Assembly: GCA_002352105.1 (NCBI GenBank)
Contig: DEHV01000047.1
Span: forward strand, 59,021-123,020
DNA: 64,000 bases
Direction: 5' to 3'
Source of the DNA: Chitinophagaceae bacterium UBA2791
GTDB taxonomy: Bacteria > Bacteroidota > Bacteroidia > Chitinophagales > Chitinophagaceae
Translations under genes and position numbers: made by a program
Notes under the pieces: model-generated
Told to the model about the DNA's origin: nothing
The model's input: the letters and a program-made list of their open reading frames with translations, nothing else
The model's database searches: none
In this document: positions 16,056-24,469 of the stretch, in pieces
How the letters are laid out: each line of letters begins with the position of its first letter
How positions within the stretch are numbered: position 1 is the first letter of the stretch

Positions 16056-17051
16056 TTAATCGACGATGAACGGATAATCTGGCTGTTGTACAATATCTTT
16101 TAACACTTCGTCGTCGGTTGGCCAGGGAGATTCCTCCGCGAACTTTACCGAGGCGGCGACGGTTTCGCTGACGCGCTTATCGATTTCGTCTATTTCTTTT
16201 TGCGTGGCAAATTTATTGTCAAGTATGGTTTTCAGGGTCTGTTGAAGAGGATCCCTTTGCTTGTACTCCTCAACTTCCTCCTTTGTGCGGTATTTCTGCG
16301 GATCGGAAATAGAATGGCCTTTATACCGGTAGGTTTTGATCTCCAGTAAGGTGGGGCCCCCGCCTTCCCGGGCTCTTTTTACCGCGCGGGCAACCGCGTC
16401 ATGAACGGCCTCGGGTTTCATCCCGTCGACAGAATCGCCCGGCATTTCATACGCGTCGGCCAGTTTGTAGATATCCACCACATTGCTGGTGCGCTCAACC
16501 GAAGTGCCCATTGCATAGTTGTTGTTTTCGCAGATAAATACCACGGGCAGCGTCCAGGTCATGGCGATATTGAATACTTCATGCAGGATGCCCTGGCGGG
16601 CGGCGCCATCGCCGAAAAAGGTAAGCGAAACATTGTCTGTTCCCTTGTATTTTTCCGCGAAAGCCAGTCCGGCCCCCGTGCCAATCTGGGCGCCCACAAT
16701 ACCATGGCCGCCATAGAACGCAACGTTTTTTCCAAAGAAGTGCATGCTTCCTCCCTTCCCCTTGCTGCAGCCGGTGGCTTTTCCATACAGTTCGGCCATA
16801 CAGCTATCGGCAGACACGCCTTTGGCAAGCGCCAGCCCATGATCGCGATAGGCGGTAATGAACGGATCTTCCGGACGCGTAGCCGTCATACAACCGGCGG
16901 CAATAGCTTCCTGACCTACATAGGCGTGAAAAAATCCGCGGATCTTTCCTTCCATTTTATATTTTTCTTCCGCCGTCAATTCGAATTGGCGGATAAGCTG
17001 CATGAGCTCGTACCAGTATAGGTAGGTTTCTTTTGAGAATTTGGTTGCCAC
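16056..17051 (-). CDS. pdhA: Pyruvate dehydrogenase E1 component, alpha subunit
   Basis: A 331-residue thiamine-diphosphate enzyme subunit that decarboxylates pyruvate. The ThDP motif begins GDGAARQGILHEVFN and ends ENNNYAMGT; the phosphorylation-loop region YRYKGHSISDPQKYRTKEE is present. I chose GTG at 17051 (MATKFSKETY) rather than TTG at 17072 because the latter lies inside the -7 box (17070-17077). The E1 beta and E2 genes are not adjacent, as is frequent in this phylum. It is divergent from recF. Confidence 0.93.
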   Translation of the reverse strand: MATKFSKETYLYWYELMQLIRQFELTAEEKYKMEGKIRGFFHAYVGQEAIAAGCMTATRPEDPFITAYRDHGLALAKGVSADSCMAELYGKATGCSKGKGGSMHFFGKNVAFYGGHGIVGAQIGTGAGLAFAEKYKGTDNVSLTFFGDGAARQGILHEVFNIAMTWTLPVVFICENNNYAMGTSVERTSNVVDIYKLADAYEMPGDSVDGMKPEAVHDAVARAVKRAREGGGPTLLEIKTYRYKGHSISDPQKYRTKEEVEEYKQRDPLQQTLKTILDNKFATQKEIDEIDKRVSETVAASVKFAEESPWPTDDEVLKDIVQQPDYPFIVD

Positions 17052-17069
17052 TTTACGAAATTTGAGCCG

Positions 17070-17077
17070 CAAAGATA
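17070..17077 (-). promoter_or_regulatory. -7 box for pdhA
   Basis: Exact TATCTTTG on the minus strand, about 19 bases upstream of the GTG start; it excludes the upstream TTG as start codon because transcription would begin inside or after it. Confidence 0.55.
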
Positions 17078-17135
17078 AGGGTAAGAACGCATATCTTATA
17101 ATGCCTTCGCTTATCTTGCAGCTTATCTTAATAAA

Positions 17136-18218
17136 TTGTTACAACTCAACTCAATATCGCTGGTTCATTTTAAGAACTACAGGCAGCAGTTTTTCAGTTT
17201 TTCCGAGAGAATAACCGGTATTTGCGGCCCTAATGGCATTGGTAAGACAAATCTGCTTGATGCCATCCATTATCTCTGCTTTACCAAGAGTTATTTTGGC
17301 CGCTCCGATAGTCAGCATGTTCATTCGGGAATGTCGGGTTTTCGCATAGAAGGCGATTTCACCCTCGACGGCCGGGCGATGAAAGCCGTTTGTATCGTAA
17401 GGGAAACCGGGCGGAAAGAATTTTTATTGGATGATGCGCCCTATGAGCGATTTGCCGATCATATCGGCAAATTTCCCTGCGTGATCGTTGCTCCCGATGA
17501 TATCCAGGTCATTACCGGCGGCAGCGAGGAACGCCGTCGTTTTATTGACGCCCTGCTATGCCAGGCAGACCCGGAATACCTGCGGCGGCTGATGAACTAC
17601 AATAAGATATTGCAGCAGCGCAACGGCTTCCTGAGATCGATGGCGGATCGCCGGATATCCGATACGCAGCTGCTGGATGTATACGATCAGCAGCTTGCCG
17701 GCGACGGGACCTTTATCTACGCTAGGCGAAAGGCATTTTTAGCCGATTGCATCCGGAAAGTGAGATCGTTCTACCAGCAGATCTCGGGCGGGGACGGACC
17801 GCTGGAACTGCATTATGAGAGTCAGCTGGCGCAGGAGCCATTTGAGTTGTTGTTACGGCAATACAGGGAGAAGGATATCTATCTTCAGCGCACGGGCGCC
17901 GGCATCCATAAAGACGAGCTCCTCATTACGCTGAAGCAGCAGCCCTTCAGAAATATCGCTTCACAGGGGCAGCGGAAAAGCCTGCTGTTCGCGTTAAAGC
18001 TTGCCGAATTCACCATCCTGAAAGAAAATAAACAATTTGCTCCCCTCCTGCTGCTGGACGATGTTTTTGAGAAGCTGGATGAGCAGCGCATGCATAATTT
18101 GTTGGATTGGGTGTGCGTACAGAACGAGGGGCAGCTCTTTATCACCGATACCCACGCCGGACGCATGGATGATCACCTGAAACAGCTCGGGCTGCCTTAC
18201 CAGCTCTTACCATTGTAA
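17136..18218 (+). CDS. recF: DNA replication and repair protein RecF
   Basis: A 360-residue SMC-like ATPase that loads RecA at gaps with RecO and RecR. Walker A is GPNGIGKT (residues 31-38), the ABC-type signature is SQGQRKSLLFALKLAEF, and Walker B is LLLLDDVFEKLD. The start codon is TTG at 17136, giving MLQLNSISLVHFKNY, which aligns with normal RecF N-termini. It is followed after 155 bases by a DciA-like gene, a pairing seen in many bacteria near recF. dnaA and dnaN are not in the window. Confidence 0.95.
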   Translation: MLQLNSISLVHFKNYRQQFFSFSERITGICGPNGIGKTNLLDAIHYLCFTKSYFGRSDSQHVHSGMSGFRIEGDFTLDGRAMKAVCIVRETGRKEFLLDDAPYERFADHIGKFPCVIVAPDDIQVITGGSEERRRFIDALLCQADPEYLRRLMNYNKILQQRNGFLRSMADRRISDTQLLDVYDQQLAGDGTFIYARRKAFLADCIRKVRSFYQQISGGDGPLELHYESQLAQEPFELLLRQYREKDIYLQRTGAGIHKDELLITLKQQPFRNIASQGQRKSLLFALKLAEFTILKENKQFAPLLLLDDVFEKLDEQRMHNLLDWVCVQNEGQLFITDTHAGRMDDHLKQLGLPYQLLPL

Positions 18219-18373
18219 TTGATCCGCTACCGGCCCCTCGCTGGGGCGGATCAGGCCGGCATGGATCGGCCCTTCCCTGTTTGTCTTTATCCCGGTCGCT
18301 CCCCTGCCGCGATCGTGTATGTCGCGACTTTCCGGAATTCAGATTATTCCCTTAAACTGCCTACCTTCGGCCT

Positions 18374-18655
18374 ATGGCAGAATATTCCCTTGGCGACGCC
18401 TTGCAACAGTTTCTTAAACAGAGCCGGCTGAAGGTCCCGATGCAGGCTTTACAGATCCAGGATATATGGGAGAACATCATGGGGAAAACCGTTGCCCGCT
18501 ACACGGAAAAAATAGATATCCAGGGGCAGACCTTGCAGATCACCACTCATGTGGCGCCGCTTAAGCAGGAACTGCTTTACCAGAAAGAAAAAATCATTCA
18601 ACGCGTGAATGAAGCGCTGGGAGAAAAGCTGATCAACGAGGTGCGGATCGTTTAA
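18374..18655 (+). CDS. DUF721 / DciA-like protein
   Basis: A 93-residue protein matching the DUF721 family (SLGDALQQFLKQSRLK start, IWENIMGKTVARYTEKIDI core, QELLYQKEKIIQRVNEALG). DciA members of this family load the replicative helicase in bacteria that lack DnaC. The short Bacteroidota form has only the core domain. Its place right after recF supports a replication role; helicase loading is inferred from the family. Confidence 0.82.
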   Translation: MAEYSLGDALQQFLKQSRLKVPMQALQIQDIWENIMGKTVARYTEKIDIQGQTLQITTHVAPLKQELLYQKEKIIQRVNEALGEKLINEVRIV

Positions 18656-18762
18656 TGGGGATGAAAACCCTTATTCCCGGGGCTTCCGCCGAAGGCATCG
18701 GCGACAAGATCCCGGAAGCGGTTTAGCTAAAATAAGGCGTGGCGATCTTTCAAAGAGGGGGA

Positions 18763-19671
18763 TTAAAACTTGTACCCGATCCCTGCGACATCGCTTCTGA
18801 ACTTTTCCATTCCCTTCCGGTCCTGCAGCGTAACAAAACATGTTTTAAGGTCTTTTCCGCCAAATACGATATTGCTTACGCCTTTTCCCGTAAGGCTTAC
18901 CTCCTGCACCTGCTTGCCTGCGGGGTTAAAAATGGCCACTGTGCCCTTGCCGTGACGGCATACATACAGGTTTCCCTTGCTGTCGCATTTCATGCCGTCC
19001 ATGCCAAAATCTTCGAAGAGCGCAAAAATACGCTGACCGCTGATATTGCCCTGGGCGTCTACGTCAAACGCCCATATCCGGCGCTGTACGCTTTCATTGA
19101 CATATAGTATTTTTTCATCCGGGCTGAGACAGATGCCATTGGTCGTGCCCATGTTTTCTTTTAACAGGACCGCTTTCCTATCGAGGCCAATCCTCCATAA
19201 ATTTCCGGTTTGATTTTTCCAGTCGGGGTCAGAGGCGAATATGATCCCCGAGCGGGCAATACAAAGATCATTGGGCTGGTTGAACCTGGGATCGTGGCAG
19301 TAAGCGCTGATCTCTTTGGTGGCCATGTTTACCTCGAGGATATTATGCCCCGTAAAGTCTGCTATCAGCATATTGCCCTGCGCATTAAACTGGATGGCGT
19401 TGCCAATGCTTTTACCGGGGAGCTCAACAAAAAGTTCTGCCTTTCCTTCCGCATCGACGACCCCGATGGTTCCATCCCTCTGATAATTCACCACAAATAA
19501 TCTCCCCTCTTTGTCCACCGCCGGCCCTTCAATGTTCTTGGAGAAAATATCCATAGCCGTGTAGTCCACCGCGTTAAACAGGGATTTGGCAAACTCCTGG
19601 CTCGGGCTGAGCTTGTGATGGCATGCGGCGAGGCAGATCAAAAATAAACCGGATAACAGTAGCGATTTCAT
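18763..19671 (-). CDS. SMP-30/gluconolactonase-like lipoprotein
   Basis: A 302-residue protein starting at MKSLLLSGLFLICLAACHHK with a clear lipobox (LAAC), so probably lipid-anchored in the periplasm. The rest is a six-bladed beta-propeller of the SMP-30/LRE type: IEGPAVDKEGRLFVVNY, FNQPNDLCIARSGIIFASDPD, GTTNGICLSPDEKILYVNES and FGMDGMKCDSKGNLYVCRHG carry the usual metal-binding Glu, Asn and Asp positions. Members hydrolyse sugar lactones or related esters. I chose the lipoprotein ATG over one 8 codons upstream. A second SMP-30-like protein lies at 29176-30012. Confidence 0.85.
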   Translation of the reverse strand: MKSLLLSGLFLICLAACHHKLSPSQEFAKSLFNAVDYTAMDIFSKNIEGPAVDKEGRLFVVNYQRDGTIGVVDAEGKAELFVELPGKSIGNAIQFNAQGNMLIADFTGHNILEVNMATKEISAYCHDPRFNQPNDLCIARSGIIFASDPDWKNQTGNLWRIGLDRKAVLLKENMGTTNGICLSPDEKILYVNESVQRRIWAFDVDAQGNISGQRIFALFEDFGMDGMKCDSKGNLYVCRHGKGTVAIFNPAGKQVQEVSLTGKGVSNIVFGGKDLKTCFVTLQDRKGMEKFRSDVAGIGYKF

Positions 19672-19775
19672 ATTAAACGTATTAACGATTGTCAAAATAG
19701 CAGGGAAAGGAAACCGTATTCAGGGAATCATTTTCAATATATACAAAATATAACAACTGCGAGCAAATAAACCTG

Positions 19776-20822
19776 TCACTGGATCCGTATCCTGGGGTCT
19801 ACGATGCCATAAAGCAGATCGGCCAGTATATTGATGACAATAAAAAAGAAGGAAGCGATCAGGGCGGATCCCATCACCACGGGGAAATCGAGGTTTTCCA
19901 GCGCGTCTACCGTGATCTTTCCGATGCCCTTCCATCCAAAGATATACTCCACGAAGAAGGCCCCGGCCAGCAGTTCGGCAAACCATCCGGTAATTGCGGT
20001 AATGACCGGGTTCAGCGCATTCCTTAACGCATGTTTCCGGATCACGGTCATTTGCCCGAGCCCCTTGGCATAGGCGGTGCGTATATAATCCTGGTTCAGC
20101 GTGTCCAGCATGGCGCTCCGGGTCAGTTGCGTGATGATGGCCAGCGGCCGGATGCCCAGGGTGAGCGCGGGAAGGATGAGATTTTTTAATTGCAGTTGCC
20201 TTCCTTCAAAGGGATCGGTGTCGAACAGGCTGCCAGTCATGCTTAACCCGGTGTAGCCGCTCAGGACAAATCCAAATAAATAGGCGATCACGATGCCCAT
20301 AAAAAACGAAGGCGCCGAGATGCCCAGGATGCTGGTAAAGATGGCCGAGGAATCCATCCATGTATTTTTCTTAACGGCTGCGAGCGCGCCTAAGGGAATG
20401 CCTATGGTAACGGCAATGCACATGGCCGCAAACGCCAGCAATAGGGTGCCCGGCAACGCTTCGGTCAATATTTCCCAGACCTCTCTTTTGGATTGATAGG
20501 AACGCCGTAGATACGGAAGCTTCAGGGCGAGCCTGGCATCTCCCCCTATGAAGAGGCCCCGGAGTTGTTTTTGTTCAATATCGACCCTGGAGTGTATGGC
20601 TACCGGGGAGACATCGTTCAGGTATAAAACAAACTGTTTCCATTTTGGCTGATCCAGATAAAGTTCCTTGCGTATGTTTTGCTGAGTAGCCATGTCGGCG
20701 GTCTGCCCCATGACAAGCCGGGTAGGATCGCCAAATCCCTGGAAAAGAAAAAATACCAGGATCATTATGCCGAGCATAACGAATACGCCGTAAATGATCT
20801 TCCTGGTTATATAGTTTATCAA
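19776..20822 (-). CDS. Peptide/nickel-type ABC transporter permease (OppB/DppB-like), orphan
   Basis: A 348-residue permease with an N-terminal helix (IIYGVFVMLGIMILVFFLF), a periplasmic loop, then five helices. The EAA-type cytoplasmic loop is RTAYAKGLGQMTVIRKHALRNAL. I chose TTG at 20822 (MINYITRKIIYG), 8 bases after the preceding gene; the longer frame would run into it. Partner permease, ATPases and binding protein are absent, so it must work with components encoded elsewhere or be retained for another reason. It is the last gene of the DUF1599-BT_3928-permease series. Confidence 0.85.
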   Translation of the reverse strand: MINYITRKIIYGVFVMLGIMILVFFLFQGFGDPTRLVMGQTADMATQQNIRKELYLDQPKWKQFVLYLNDVSPVAIHSRVDIEQKQLRGLFIGGDARLALKLPYLRRSYQSKREVWEILTEALPGTLLLAFAAMCIAVTIGIPLGALAAVKKNTWMDSSAIFTSILGISAPSFFMGIVIAYLFGFVLSGYTGLSMTGSLFDTDPFEGRQLQLKNLILPALTLGIRPLAIITQLTRSAMLDTLNQDYIRTAYAKGLGQMTVIRKHALRNALNPVITAITGWFAELLAGAFFVEYIFGWKGIGKITVDALENLDFPVVMGSALIASFFFIVINILADLLYGIVDPRIRIQ

Positions 20823-20830
20823 TGCTGATC

Positions 20831-21949
20831 TTATTTCATCTGCTGCAGGGCTTTCAGGGCCTGGTCGAGGTCCGGCGCGCTCCATTTGTGAATGATCGTT
20901 CCTCCCCTGATCAGGAACAGCGTAGGGTTATACCGGGCAGCCGTCTTGATGGCTGTTCCATCGCTCCGCAAAGGCGTAAGCCGGCGAAAGGCTTCGGGGC
21001 CGCTATTGAAAGCTTCTTCGATGGTCAGATTGGCGACCAGAAATGCCGGAATATTTCGGCTCTCCGCCTGCGTTAGAATCAGGTCCAATGCTGCTGTCCA
21101 CCTGCCCGCCTTGTATCCGTCCTTTACAAACAGAAAAAGCTGGGTACGGTCTTCTGTTAACAGGGCGAGCGTAGTATCGTTGCCTGAAACCGTTTGCAGG
21201 ATGAAGTCCCGGATCGCCGCCTGCGCATTGCCTTTTTTGACCACCTTATCCTCTCTCTTGACAAAGGCGTAAGAATCGTCGAAATCATCGGGGAAGTTAT
21301 CGGCGTTAAAGCTGACAGGTTTTCCGTCTTTTTCATATGTGAATACGATCACCGTGCTATCGGGAACGGCGCCGGGAGGCGCTTTCATTTTTTCAGGAAT
21401 ATTATTGCCGACCTTATAAGGCAGGCAATCCACGATCGGCAAATGGAGCAGCGCATGCCATTGCAGGGCAAAGGAAAATACCGCGGTGAAGAACAGGATC
21501 AGTATGGCCCGGCGGGAAGCCAGGAAGGGTTTTATCTTATCGCGGTAGATGAAGATAAGGGCGATCAGCGCCAGCAGCAGCAGGTCCTTGGCAAAGGACT
21601 GGCCCGCCTGCAACGGGATGCAATCGCCAAAACAACCGCATTCCCTGATCTTGCCGGAGAATAGCGCATAGGCAGTGAGAAAGGTAAAAAATACGATCAG
21701 CGCCAGCAGCATCCAGCTGAATATCCTCATTTTCCAGCCCAGCAATACCGCTACGCCCGCAATGATCTCAAAGGCGATCATGATGATGGACAGGGCAAGC
21801 GTATAGTCGTTCAGGAAATGCCAGCCCCAGACCTCGAAGAATTCCTGCATTTTATAGCTCAGTCCCAGCGGGTCATTCGCCTTAATAAGGCCGGAGAAAA
21901 TAAACAATACGCCAACAATAATCCTTGAGATGGTGAGTAGTATTTTCAT
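20831..21949 (-). CDS. BT_3928 family protein: DoxX/MauE-like membrane domain plus thioredoxin-like region
   Basis: A 372-residue protein. Residues 1-140 hold four to five membrane helices of the DoxX/MauE type with a ECGCFGDC cysteine motif around residue 105, typical of proteins that pass electrons or cofactors to a thioredoxin-like partner. A fifth helix near 148-165 leads to a periplasmic region (about 190-372) ending in a thioredoxin-like fold (NPTLFLIRGGTIIHKW). The BT_3928-DUF1599-folP order is conserved across Bacteroidota. Exact function is unknown; redox or sulfur handling in the envelope is inferred. Confidence 0.85.
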   Translation of the reverse strand: MKILLTISRIIVGVLFIFSGLIKANDPLGLSYKMQEFFEVWGWHFLNDYTLALSIIMIAFEIIAGVAVLLGWKMRIFSWMLLALIVFFTFLTAYALFSGKIRECGCFGDCIPLQAGQSFAKDLLLLALIALIFIYRDKIKPFLASRRAILILFFTAVFSFALQWHALLHLPIVDCLPYKVGNNIPEKMKAPPGAVPDSTVIVFTYEKDGKPVSFNADNFPDDFDDSYAFVKREDKVVKKGNAQAAIRDFILQTVSGNDTTLALLTEDRTQLFLFVKDGYKAGRWTAALDLILTQAESRNIPAFLVANLTIEEAFNSGPEAFRRLTPLRSDGTAIKTAARYNPTLFLIRGGTIIHKWSAPDLDQALKALQQMK

Positions 21950-21961
21950 GGATAGCGCTTT

Positions 21962-22519
21962 TTATGGGGATTGCTTTTCAGCGGCATCTTCTCTCATGAT
22001 CAACGCAAAAACCGCATAGTTAATGATGTCCTGGTAGTTTGCCTCCATGCCCTCGCTGATCAGCGTTCTTCCGTCGTTGGCCAGGATCTGCCGCATCCGC
22101 ATGAGCTTCATCAGGATCAGGTCTACAAAACTCTCCTGGCTGAGGCGACGCCAGGCTTCGTCGTAGTCGTGGTTTTTAGCCTGCATCAGGGCCTGGGTTT
22201 CCATCACTTTGGCGTCATACCATTTCTCTACCTGTTCCGCGGGCAGGTCCTCGATCGACCCGGAGGGGTTCGACAGTTGTATCAGCCCGATGATGCAGTA
22301 GTTGACTATACCCCTGAATTCATCGGTAATATTATCCGCGACGCGTTGGGCGCCTTTTTCCTGGATGGAGCGGATGCGCAGGACCTTGATCAGGATCTGG
22401 TCTACTATGGAGATCGGTCTTAATACTCTCCAGGATGTTCCGTAGTCCTTCGTTTTTTTAATAAATATTTCCTTGCAGGAGGCGATTGCGGCATCGTATT
22501 GCTGGAGGGTGTCCGACAT
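21962..22519 (-). CDS. DUF1599 domain protein
   Basis: A 185-residue protein made of two related halves: KKTKDYGTSWRVLRPISIVDQILIKVLRI near the start and KNHDYDEAWRRLSQESFVDLILMKLMRM near residue 130. This internal repeat is the DUF1599 signature. The family has been linked by genome context to nucleotide metabolism, but no activity is established to my knowledge. I chose the ATG at 22519 (MSDTLQQYD). It is divergent from folP and 12 bases ahead of the BT_3928 gene. Confidence 0.88.
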   Translation of the reverse strand: MSDTLQQYDAAIASCKEIFIKKTKDYGTSWRVLRPISIVDQILIKVLRIRSIQEKGAQRVADNITDEFRGIVNYCIIGLIQLSNPSGSIEDLPAEQVEKWYDAKVMETQALMQAKNHDYDEAWRRLSQESFVDLILMKLMRMRQILANDGRTLISEGMEANYQDIINYAVFALIMREDAAEKQSP

Positions 22520-22569
22520 GTGGCGAATCAATTGTTCAATAGTTAGAATTATTCCGGAATTTTACCGGC

Positions 22570-22577
22570 CAAAGGTA
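22570..22577 (-). promoter_or_regulatory. -7 box for the DUF1599-BT_3928-permease operon
   Basis: Exact TACCTTTG on the minus strand, about 50 bases upstream of the DUF1599 start, inside the folP/DUF1599 divergent gap. Confidence 0.5.
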
Positions 22578-22591
22578 AAGATAACCGCAAA

Positions 22592-23482
22592 ATGTTTACG
22601 TTGAACTGTAAAGGAAAGCTATTGGATATCCGGGAGCCTGTCGTCATGGGCGTCATTAATGTTACGCCTGATTCTTTTTATGAAGGAAGCCGGATGATGC
22701 AAACGAATATCGCGGGCGTGGAAACAGCGGTTATCGATCCGGTTCTCAGGAAGGCCGAGCAGATGATCCACGATGGCGCGGGCATTATTGATATCGGCGC
22801 GCAGAGTTCCCGTCCCGGGGCGCCCCTGCTTTCAGCCGAGGAAGAGCTTTTCCGGCTGACTGGCGTTTTTGAAGCGCTGACGCTTCATTTTCCCGACGCG
22901 ATTTTTTCAATAGATAGTTTTTATAGCCGGGTAGCTTCGGAAGCCGCGGCAGCGGGCGCATCGATCATCAACGATATCAGCGGGGGAAGCATGGACCGCC
23001 AGATGCTGGCTGTGGCCGGCCGGTCGGGCCTTCCGTATATTTGCATGCACATGCGCGGAACGCCGCAAACCATGCAACAGTTGACCGGTTATGAAAACGT
23101 TACGTTGGAAGTACTGGATTATTTTATTGCCAGAACAGAAGCCTGCCGCCTGGCGGGAATCAAGGACGTCATTATAGATCCCGGGTTTGGATTCAGTAAA
23201 AACCGCCGGCAGAACTTTGAACTGCTGAGGAATATGCCTGTTTTAAAAGCCCTGAACAAGCCCATTCTGGCCGGATTATCGAGAAAGTCGATGGTATACA
23301 AAACCCTGGGCGTAGGCCCCGAGCAGGCGTTGAACGGAACGACAGCGCTAAATACCCTGGCGCTGATGCATGGCGCGAACATATTAAGAGCGCACGATGT
23401 GCGCGAGGCGCGGGAATGCATTGTTTTGTTCAGGGAATGGCAGGATGCGGACAGGCAGGAAGATATTGCCGCAGAAGCCTAA
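22592..23482 (+). CDS. folP: Dihydropteroate synthase
   Basis: A 296-residue TIM-barrel enzyme that joins p-aminobenzoate to the pterin pyrophosphate in folate synthesis, the sulfonamide target. Motifs: VMGVINVTPDSFYEGSR (pyrophosphate loop), IIDIGAQSSRPGA, SIINDISGG, PYICMHMRGTPQTM, IIDPGFGFSKN and GLSRKSMVYKTLG. Length is normal. No other folate gene is adjacent. A hairpin follows immediately after the stop. Confidence 0.96.
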   Translation: MFTLNCKGKLLDIREPVVMGVINVTPDSFYEGSRMMQTNIAGVETAVIDPVLRKAEQMIHDGAGIIDIGAQSSRPGAPLLSAEEELFRLTGVFEALTLHFPDAIFSIDSFYSRVASEAAAAGASIINDISGGSMDRQMLAVAGRSGLPYICMHMRGTPQTMQQLTGYENVTLEVLDYFIARTEACRLAGIKDVIIDPGFGFSKNRRQNFELLRNMPVLKALNKPILAGLSRKSMVYKTLGVGPEQALNGTTALNTLALMHGANILRAHDVREARECIVLFREWQDADRQEDIAAEA

Positions 23483-23485
23483 AAA

Positions 23486-23523
23486 ATCCCGGCGCCTGGG
23501 CGACCGGGATCAATATTTTTGTT
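23486..23523. terminator. Terminator between folP and the FKBP gene
   Basis: Arms ATCCCGG (23486-23492) and CCGGGAT (23504-23510) with an 11-base loop, A-run before and T-rich tail after (ATATTTTTGTTTT). It lies between convergent genes and could serve both directions. Confidence 0.7.
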
Positions 23524-23544
23524 TTCAACAATGTCTTTTGATCT

Positions 23545-24462
23545 CTACTTACTCCCCGGCTGGGCAGGAGGAGCAGGCGTGGTAACGTCCACCACTTCCA
23601 CATCGAATATCAGGTTGTCGAATGCCTTGAAAGGCGCGCCCTGCGGCGGGTTGGGACCATAAGCCAGCATGGAGGGAATGTATAACCTGCCCTTGCCGCC
23701 CTTGCTGAACAAACGAAGACCGTCATCCCATCCTTCGATCGCGCCCCTGCCGCCGATCACCAGCACAAAGGGATCGGTATGGCCGAACGTGGTATCCAGG
23801 TTGGTATCAAACACGGTCCCGTCGAAAGTCTGCCCCTTGTACATTACATGAACGGCTTTGCCGCTATCGGCCGCGGGGCCGCTGCCTTTTGCGAGTATCT
23901 CTACAAAGGTTCCCTTCTCGGTTTTTTCGGCCTTGATATTATTGTCGGCAAGATATTTTTCAATATCCTTTACTTCCTGCGCTTTCTTATCTTCCAGCAA
24001 TGCCTGCTGATCGTTTCTCACATCATCTTCGCTGGTGAAAATATCCTCCACTTTCAGGACGAGCGTAAGCTTGTCTTTCTTGCCGATAAACGGAGGCAGC
24101 TGCCCCTGCTTTTTCAATAGACTGTCGGCAAGCATAACGATGACCGCGCTGTCCCCCTTTCTTAACTGGTCGAATATTTCAGCAGGATTATAAACGGGGC
24201 CCACGCTATCCACTGCCGCGTAGGTTGGAAGGCCGCCCAGGCTGGTCGATAAAACAGAATCGCCTTTTCCGGTCCGCTCCACTTTTTGCGTATAATGGAC
24301 TTTAAGGAATTCGCCTTTTTTTGCCAGTTCGCCTTTCCCGTCGGATATGACCTTATAAAGCAATCCGCTCTTTGTTTTTTTGAATGAGCCGCCGCCCTTC
24401 GAGCAAGCGCCGAATACCAGCAAAAGGGCCATTCCAAGAATAATTGTCGTGATTTTTTTCAT
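23545..24462 (-). CDS. FKBP-type peptidyl-prolyl isomerase lipoprotein
   Basis: A 305-residue lipoprotein (MKKITTIILGMALLLVFGAC, lipobox FGAC) with two FKBP-like halves. The first (about 30-160) starts KSGLLYKVISDGKGELAKKG but lacks a clean catalytic pocket. The second (about 180-295) is a full FKBP domain: HVMYKGQTFDGTVFDTN, IEGWDDGLRLFSKGGKGRLYIPSMLAYG and FDVEVVDV. Likely catalyses proline isomerisation of envelope proteins. It lies 7 bases after nrnA, so the two are probably co-transcribed. Confidence 0.9.
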   Translation of the reverse strand: MKKITTIILGMALLLVFGACSKGGGSFKKTKSGLLYKVISDGKGELAKKGEFLKVHYTQKVERTGKGDSVLSTSLGGLPTYAAVDSVGPVYNPAEIFDQLRKGDSAVIVMLADSLLKKQGQLPPFIGKKDKLTLVLKVEDIFTSEDDVRNDQQALLEDKKAQEVKDIEKYLADNNIKAEKTEKGTFVEILAKGSGPAADSGKAVHVMYKGQTFDGTVFDTNLDTTFGHTDPFVLVIGGRGAIEGWDDGLRLFSKGGKGRLYIPSMLAYGPNPPQGAPFKAFDNLIFDVEVVDVTTPAPPAQPGSK

Positions 24463-24469
24463 TAGTTGT

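Noticed and set aside
17052..17072. TTG start for pdhA
   Set aside because: It lies inside the -7 box; GTG at 17051 gives the family N-terminus.
18219..18431. 70-codon ORF between recF and the DciA-like gene
   Set aside because: Overlaps the DciA-like gene in another frame with no protein features.
17136..18655. Replication origin near recF and the DciA-like gene
   Set aside because: dnaA, dnaN and clustered DnaA boxes were not seen; recF is often away from oriC in this phylum.
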